Positions 58,704-64,000 of a DNA stretch of 64,000 nucleotides are shown here, in pieces. Source of the stretch: Nipponacmea schrenckii (Eukaryota > Mollusca > Gastropoda > Lottiidae); the NCBI GenBank assembly GCA_030562195.1, contig CM060200.1, positions 33,953,023 to 34,017,022 of the forward strand. The letters run 5' to 3'. Every line of letters begins with the position of its first letter. The stretch's first letter is position 1. A program made the position numbers and the translations under genes. The notes under the pieces are model-generated. The model did no database searches, was not told where the DNA came from, and saw nothing but the letters and a program-made list of their open reading frames with translations.

Positions 58704-59465
58704 GAATGAATCTATTCATTCTGGCTAGAAATGAAAAGCTAATTCAGGCACTCGGGGAAAAGTAAGCACTTAATGCCAGGTAGACTGCTCACGCAAAAGA
58801 TGGAATCTTTTCTTATACAATCTTTGTATGATCGTGAATTTTTACTCTGCCCATAGTTTGTTATTGCAGGTATATATAATGCATGACTGTAGATTAGATT
58901 TAATCACTATGACCAGAAGAAGATTTTGAATTGGAAGATGTAAGCAGCTCTGGATTTTTTGGAGATCGACTCGAATCGAAATATCAAACTGTCTGTCTTA
59001 ATAATTATAATTGAACCGAAAACAAAACATTTTTATAGCATAATGAAGCAAGACAGAACGAACATTTTATTACACTACATCTTGAAACCTTGTTTATTTC
59101 ATTGCAAAAAGCCTGAAACGGAAAAAGTTTGGTAAAAACAGTCGTTTCATTTGTAAATTTATAAATATTTGACTGATCATACATTTCGAAGCCTAAATGA
59201 TAAGAGAAAATAATTTGTTGAGAAATGAGATTGTTGTTAACTGAAAATATAAACATATCATTAAATTAGAATTAAATAGCCATTATATCAGATAGTTGTC
59301 TTTCCTGTAGAAACTTACTGGTGGTCTACAAAGATAACAAATACTTGTGACGTCTGCAATGCCTTGTTAAAATGTTTAGACAAAGTGATAATGATAATGA
59401 AATTTATTGTAATCAATATATAATACTACGATGTCATATTTTGAATGAAATAAGATAAGGATGTG

Positions 59466-59757
59466 GGGTGTCTATAAAACGAAGACCTAAGACCTAAGAC
59501 TCTATAAAACGAAGACCCAACTATAAAACGAAGACCCATAGGACTATAAAACGAAGACCCAACTATAAAACGAAGACCCATAGGACTATAAAACTAAGAC
59601 CCAACTATAAAACGAAGACCCATAGGAATATAAAACGAAGACCCAACTAGAAAACGAAGACCCATAGGACTATAAAACGAAGACCCAACTAGAAAACGAA
59701 GACCCAACTATAAAACGAAGACCCATAGGACTATAAAACGAAGACCCAACTAGAAAG
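59466..59757. repeat. Tandem array in the left foldback arm
   Basis: About fourteen units of TATAAAACGAAGACCCA alternate between short (followed by AC) and long (followed by TAGGAC) linkers, giving a higher-order period of about 42 bases. The first units carry the variant GACCTAAGACCTAAGACTC. Confidence 0.9.
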
Positions 59758-60143
59758 TTATGGCATTCTTTGAGATAGAACAAACCGCATGGTCTGTAGG
59801 CATTATGGTTTGTATAACTATTTCAGAATGTAGTCCGAATGTCTGAACTGTAAATGTATAATAATACCATTACACCAACTAGAAAACTAGGACTTTAAAA
59901 TAAGTCAACATACAACTCCCTTAAAGATCGACATTATAATTCTGGCTCTAAACTTGACGATATCCCATCCGCATAGCACGTCCAAGAAAGGTTATATCGA
60001 CATTTGCCGGGCTTAGCATGCCTACAGGCAAGAAAAGATTCTACACATACAATTATGGTAATCATCGTTGCCATATAAAAATCAAAGCAGAATCATCACT
60101 TACGCATCGTTGCAGATGCGGGAACAATGACGGAAGGTATGAT

Positions 60144-60403
60144 TTAGAGTATATCGCGTTCACGACAAGGACAATCCATCCAATGTGAAGTCCTGGTGTC
60201 TGAACAGTATGGGTATTTGATCACGGAATGCGGTCTGCGGGCATAGGTTGGTGTATAGACTGTGATATTGATCTTACCTTTGCTCACCTTTGTCTTCAGA
60301 GTCAAATGAGACGCAACTTTATCTAGGTCTGTCATGCTGCATGCTTGTGTTTGGTCGCAGTTGACTGAAATCGCTTTGTTGTATATCAGGATCAAATGGA
60401 CAC
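60144..60403 (-). other. Possible captured exon inside the foldback element
   Basis: On the minus strand TTTTTTCTTTCAG is a good splice acceptor directly followed by an open frame. It reads (x)VHLILIYNKAISVNCDQTQ, continues through KVASHLTLKTKVSKGKINIT, and ends with four clustered Cys (YPYCSDTRTSHWMDCPC) before TAA. Composition is less AT-rich than the surroundings and codon use looks protein-like. The family is not recognised. Mutator-like elements are known to pick up host gene pieces (Pack-MULEs), which would explain it. The frame has no ATG near its start, so it would need an upstream exon. Confidence 0.3.
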
Positions 60404-61019
60404 CTGAAAGAAAAAATTGTAAGGCGCTTAAAAATAAATCAACGGAATCGTTTTATTATCATGGAATGTAGATAATTCACTCGTCTTGAAAGATATTTGA
60501 TTGCCGCAAAAAATCAAGAGAAAAAAGGAAGGGTAAACATGGCTATTTTGCAGAATGAATCGGAATGGGTCTTGTCAGTATTTGGCTGTTTAAATGCCAC
60601 TACTGTTTGTTCGGAATAATTTTGGCTCCTGGTTATATAAATTTTTCAAAATGAATGATTAATCTTACTAGATTGATAATTGGGGGAACAATGAACAGTA
60701 ATTTCACCTCAGCTTAAAATAATTGTGGAAGCTTCAGAATTCATTTTGAATGAGATGGTCGTAGAAAAGAAAGCGCACGACAATCAATCTTGGACGTGCT
60801 ATGCGGATGGGATATCGTCAAGTTTAGAGCCAGAATTATAATGTCGATCTTTAAGGGAGTTGTATGTTGACTTATTTTAAAGTCCTAGTTTTCTAGTTGG
60901 TGTAATGGTATTATTATACATTTACAGTTCAGACATTCGGACTACATTCTGAAATAGTTATACAAACCATAATGCCTACAGACCATGCGGTTTGTTCTAT
61001 CTCAAAGAATGCCATAACT

Positions 61020-61332
61020 TTCTAGTTGGGTCTTCGTTTTATAGTCCTATGGGTCTTCATTTTATAGTTGGGTCTTCGTTTTATAGTCCTATGGGTCTTC
61101 GTTTTCTAGTTGGGTCTTCGTTTTATAGTCCTATGGGTCTTCGTTTTCTAGTTGGGTCTTCGTTTTATAGTCCTATGGGTCTTCGTTTTATAGTTGGGTC
61201 TTCGTTTTATAGTCCTATGGGTCTTCGTTTTATAGTTGGGTCTTCGTTTTATAGTCCTATGGGTCTTCGTTTTATAGTTGGGTCTTCGTTTTATAGAGTC
61301 TTAGGTCTTAGGTCTTCGTTTTATAGACACCC
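61020..61332. repeat. Tandem array in the right foldback arm
   Basis: Reverse complement of the left array (TGGGTCTTCGTTTTATAG units with CCTA linkers), about 20 bases longer. The 42-base period is a multiple of three, which produces a long open frame of repeated SSFYSPMG words that is not a gene. Confidence 0.9.
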
Positions 61333-62083
61333 AAGAATGTGTCAAATAATACAACAGAGTAATTGAAAAAAAATTCAGCTAGTCTTCAATAATACCCAGC
61401 ATATCCAGACAATATGCAAAATCCGAATCCTATTGTCACATATCGCACTATACTAGACTATTTAGATTTGCAAAATCCAAGTTTTCTGATCAAAAACTCG
61501 CCCTCGACACGGATAATTTTCGTGATTCGGACTAGATTTGTCAATTAGGATTACAAAGGCCATATTATAAGTTACATTAACTTAGACTGTTCATTCGTGT
61601 GGAATATGTTTTTGACTTCAACTTTATTAAAAACAGAATGATGCTTTAATATAGTGAAATAGTTCTGGTTGTAAAATGTAACCGCTTTTTTCAAAAAGAT
61701 TGAGAGGGTGATCGATGGTGTTCAGGAAGATTTCAAGAAATTGCACAGGTCCTACTACAGAAAAACAACTAATCAAAGTATTTGTTATGTATCAAAAGTT
61801 TGGTCCATCAGTCCATTAGCAGTTTTTCGATTTCTATTTTCGGGTGTTTATGATTTACATCCACCTACCAAAGCCTTCTGATCGCTTCTTCAGTGTACGA
61901 AGTCACCGAAACTTTTCTTACCCTCATAAATGTCACGAAAATCAGATCGTAGTGACGGTAGTTGAAAGAGTGAAATTCTGTTTACTTACTGGACATGCCC
62001 TGTTGCTCCCATAAAATAACCCAGTATAGGTGATCAGTACTCGGGCAAGACAAATACGTTTCAGCAAAAACATATTAAAGATG

Positions 62084-62212
62084 ATGTTTAGTTTCTTACA
62101 TGGTCAGCTCTACGTCGCCTGCTCCAGAGTGAGAAACCCCAGAAATCTCTTTATACTGACACCAGTAGGGACAACGAAAAACGTAGTCTACCCTGAAATC
62201 CTTCAAGACTGA
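62084..62212 (+). pseudogene. Helitron Pif1-like helicase, C-terminal remnant
   Basis: The frame reads SFLHGQLYVACSRVRNPRNL, then FILTPVGTTKNVVYPEIL and a TGA stop. This is the last conserved motif of the Rep/helicase protein of Helitrons (HGQLYVA.SRV). The rest of the protein is missing upstream, so only about 40 of well over a thousand residues remain, still open. The stop lies 163 bases before the element's CTAG end. Confidence 0.85.
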
Positions 62213-62350
62213 TCAGTCAAGGGGCATCCAAAGCAGCTGTATAACCAATATCAATCAGCCTTCCAAACTATTGAGCTTTTTGTGTGTATATGTGTGTGGT
62301 TTGTGTTGGTGGGTGTGAAAGTCACGACATTCAAGTGACTGGTTAATAAC

Positions 62351-62378
62351 CCCGGGCGAAGCCGGGAATAAGCGCTAG
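62351..62378 (+). other. Helitron 3' terminal hairpin and CTAG end
   Basis: CCCGG/CCGGG stem with a GCGAAG loop, eight bases, then CTAG followed by T. This is the termination signal for rolling-circle transposition in Helitrons. It is the only strongly GC-rich spot in the last 1.5 kb. Confidence 0.8.
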
Positions 62379-64000
62379 TCTTCAATAAAAGGTATACGAG
62401 TACATCTGATACAGACGGTTATTAATCATGCCATGTTATATAAGAAATATCATTTCAGTGTTATCATATAAATATCACTGATTAAACACATTTGTTGTAT
62501 ATATTTAATAGAAATGCACTGTACCTAAGGCGTTAACCTCGGCACCTGCGAGTTTGGCAATTTCTGTGTTTCTTGTTAATGCAATATTTCACTCTTTAAA
62601 ATTAATGTTATACACCTATATTGCTACATTTGTTAGACTGGGAAATTGCTTTTGATTACTCTATTTAAAAAAAAACACATTTGCCACAGTATATTTTAAA
62701 ACATTTATATAAAAAAGCATTAAGTCGTCACCATTATTATTTTTTTTAAAATCTCAGCAATAAACTATCGTTAGGATCAGACAGATCGACATACAAAAGT
62801 GATTATGTAAAAATTGACGGATGTCAATAGATATCATCTGTAAATTTATTAGAAATATAACTTTACAAAATATAAAATGAAATGATGGTTTATATCCTAC
62901 TTGCTTGTCCCTGATTTGATCGACAAAATGACATAGTATGCAATGTACATTGTAGATCAGCTGAAGTATATTCTTTTTTTACAATCGTTTTTGTTGTTGT
63001 TTCGAGTTAGGGATACATACAACTACATTCCAACGTGCAGTTACAATTCAAAATATCCAAGTGTTTAGTCACAAATAGTTAAAAAAAAAGTCTTATTCGG
63101 TTACATAAGTATGTTGAATTCCGATGGATCTATTTAAACTGTACTAGCATATATTCGGTTATGGAAAAGCGATTCTCTTTGGTCTACTAATTGTTAATGA
63201 ACCATTCAGTAATAATTTCACAGAGATGCTACATTCACGTCATGTATCATATAATACAGCAATTTTCAAATTATTTTGTGTAAAATGGTTTCTCTGTTTC
63301 TTGGTTAACTTATAGAACTATACAAAGGACATACGCACAATCAGCCTAGTTCAGTTTGTTGACTATCCTTAAATTAAGCGAAATAGTCATCGTGCAGATT
63401 CTTCGACAAAAGACATATCAAGGTGCTTTTCTGGACACATGTTCTTTTCTATTTTCCCACTGAAAAGAGTTGAACTTAAAATTAAAGCAGATTTCAATAA
63501 ATGTATTTCTCTAAACTGACTTTAACCATAGGCCTGTGTGAACATAAACACAAATAATATGCTGAATTATGATATGTTACACCCTGTAACATATTACCAT
63601 AATGAAGAGAAAACAAAGTATGGTTTTGGTATAAAGATGTGCCAATCCTACACGTGGAACTGATTAACTAAACGACGAGTAGTAACAGTCTATAATACTA
63701 TTAACTTCTTAATTAATGGTCTGACACTAATAATACATACAGGTTTGAACTAATTCTATCTGTGATACGACAAATATAGGACATTCTCCTACAAATATCC
63801 CAATGGATAAACCGAAATCCTTTCAGGAAAAAAGAAACTTTTCTAAGACTAGAAGATGTATTGTTTGGTTGGCAAGCAGTTCAAATAACACGGTTATATG
63901 ATAATGGGTCGGTTAATACAATTTGCTTCGTCGTGTTTTTAATCTTATCATTTGCTTGCAATATGACAAAATGCAACTGCTGACATTTTATGGACACAGG
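62379..64000 (+). other. AT-rich sequence to the window end, no gene recognised
   Basis: Probably still intron of the Ig gene. A frame with CIVWLASSSNNT near 63862 superficially resembles an Ig tryptophan strand, but it meets a stop at once and has no fitting splice site. No exon is called. Confidence 0.4.

Larger units (their letters stand above)
59466..61332. mobile_element. Foldback transposon with ~520-540-bp inverted arms and 9-bp target duplication (Mutator-like)
   Basis: The left arm 59466-59986 and right arm 60789-61332 are near-perfect reverse complements. Both start GGGTGTCTATAAAACGAAGA. Flanks AAGGATGTG (59457-59465) and AAGAATGTG (61333-61341) look like a 9-bp target duplication with one difference. 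Long TIRs, terminal G and a 9-bp duplication are the hallmarks of Mutator-like elements. The outer 290-310 bases of each arm are tandem units (TATAAAACGAAGACCCA with or without TAGGAC); the inner 230 bases are unique sequence. The 800-bp centre encodes no transposase, so the element is non-autonomous. Confidence 0.85.
61383..62378 (+). mobile_element. Helitron 3' portion (or short non-autonomous Helitron)
   Basis: The 3' end has the diagnostic hairpin CCCGGGCGAAGCCGGG (62351-62366), then AATAAGCG, then CTAG (62375-62378) with T following. The helicase C-terminus lies just inside it. The 15-base phrase GCTAGTCTTCAATAA occurs at both 61378-61392 and 62374-62388. TCTTCAATAA could thus be a 5' terminus starting with TC, and the second occurrence the start of another head-to-tail copy. 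The region 61393-62080 has no recognisable Rep or helicase coding. Confidence 0.7.

Noticed and set aside
59466..59757. CRISPR-like alternating repeats
   Set aside because: Units are contiguous short tandem repeats with no unique spacers, the DNA is animal nuclear, and the array is mirrored in the other arm of a transposon.
60992..61366. 124-codon ORF of repeated SSFYSPMG words
   Set aside because: Produced by the 42-base super-period (a multiple of three) of the tandem array in the right foldback arm; there is no independent start or domain.
63820..63900. Possible next Ig exon (frame with CIVWLASSS)
   Set aside because: The frame stops after a few codons, the candidate acceptor at 63825 gives the wrong context, and no second-cysteine strand follows.

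Overview
The window is animal nuclear DNA. It is AT-rich, with spliced genes carrying GT-AG introns, AATAAA signals and very long introns, and it is dense in transposable elements. Three things suggest a lophotrochozoan, most likely a mollusc: a nucleoplasmin-FKBP fusion protein, Pao/BEL and I-like retroelements, and pearl/HINE-like elements with cores of roughly 160-bp tandem repeats. The species cannot be named from the sequence alone.

Layout. (1) 1-8105: eleven 3' exons of a nuclear FK506-binding protein (nucleoplasmin-like N-terminus, acidic tracts, lysine-rich nuclear localisation segments, C-terminal FKBP prolyl isomerase). Its first coding exon lies before the window. Its introns hold several copies of a tandem-repeat-cored element. 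(2) 8106-12840: a nest of Helentron-like non-autonomous elements (two complete copies inside an older one), plus a 303-bp duplication that copies an element-element junction. (3) 12841-27012: a transposon graveyard. It holds a 5'-truncated I/Nimb-like LINE (minus), a LINE RT scrap (minus), an inverted-repeat block, and a full-length but broken Pao/BEL LTR retrotransposon (minus, 17902-24099). The LTR element sits inside a plus-strand LINE, whose frame resumes exactly on the other side. A TIR element follows, containing a second MITE. (4) 27312-28656: a single-coding-exon ankyrin-repeat protein, the only complete protein gene in the window. (5) 28657-31880: intergenic, with a SINE-like conserved domain. 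(6) 31881 to at least 54380: the signal-peptide exon and first immunoglobulin exon of a Dpr/DIP/IgLON-like cell-surface protein, separated by an intron of about 22.3 kb. That intron holds two opposed TTAA-flanked MITEs, retroelement tails and a helicase-like exon with a Walker A motif. (7) 54381-64000: probably the next intron of the same gene. It holds a 165-bp palindrome, a 1.87-kb foldback (Mutator-like) element with a possible captured exon, and the 3' end of a Helitron with its helicase C-terminus and terminal hairpin.

The three host genes (FKBP, ankyrin, Ig) look functionally unrelated. The main interest is how the mobile elements are built and nested. The strongest observations are the Helentron-like family with its subterminal inverted repeats and 3' hairpin, the foldback element with satellite-bearing arms and a 9-bp near-perfect target duplication, and the Pao insertion whose target duplication is confirmed by the reading frame of the interrupted LINE.
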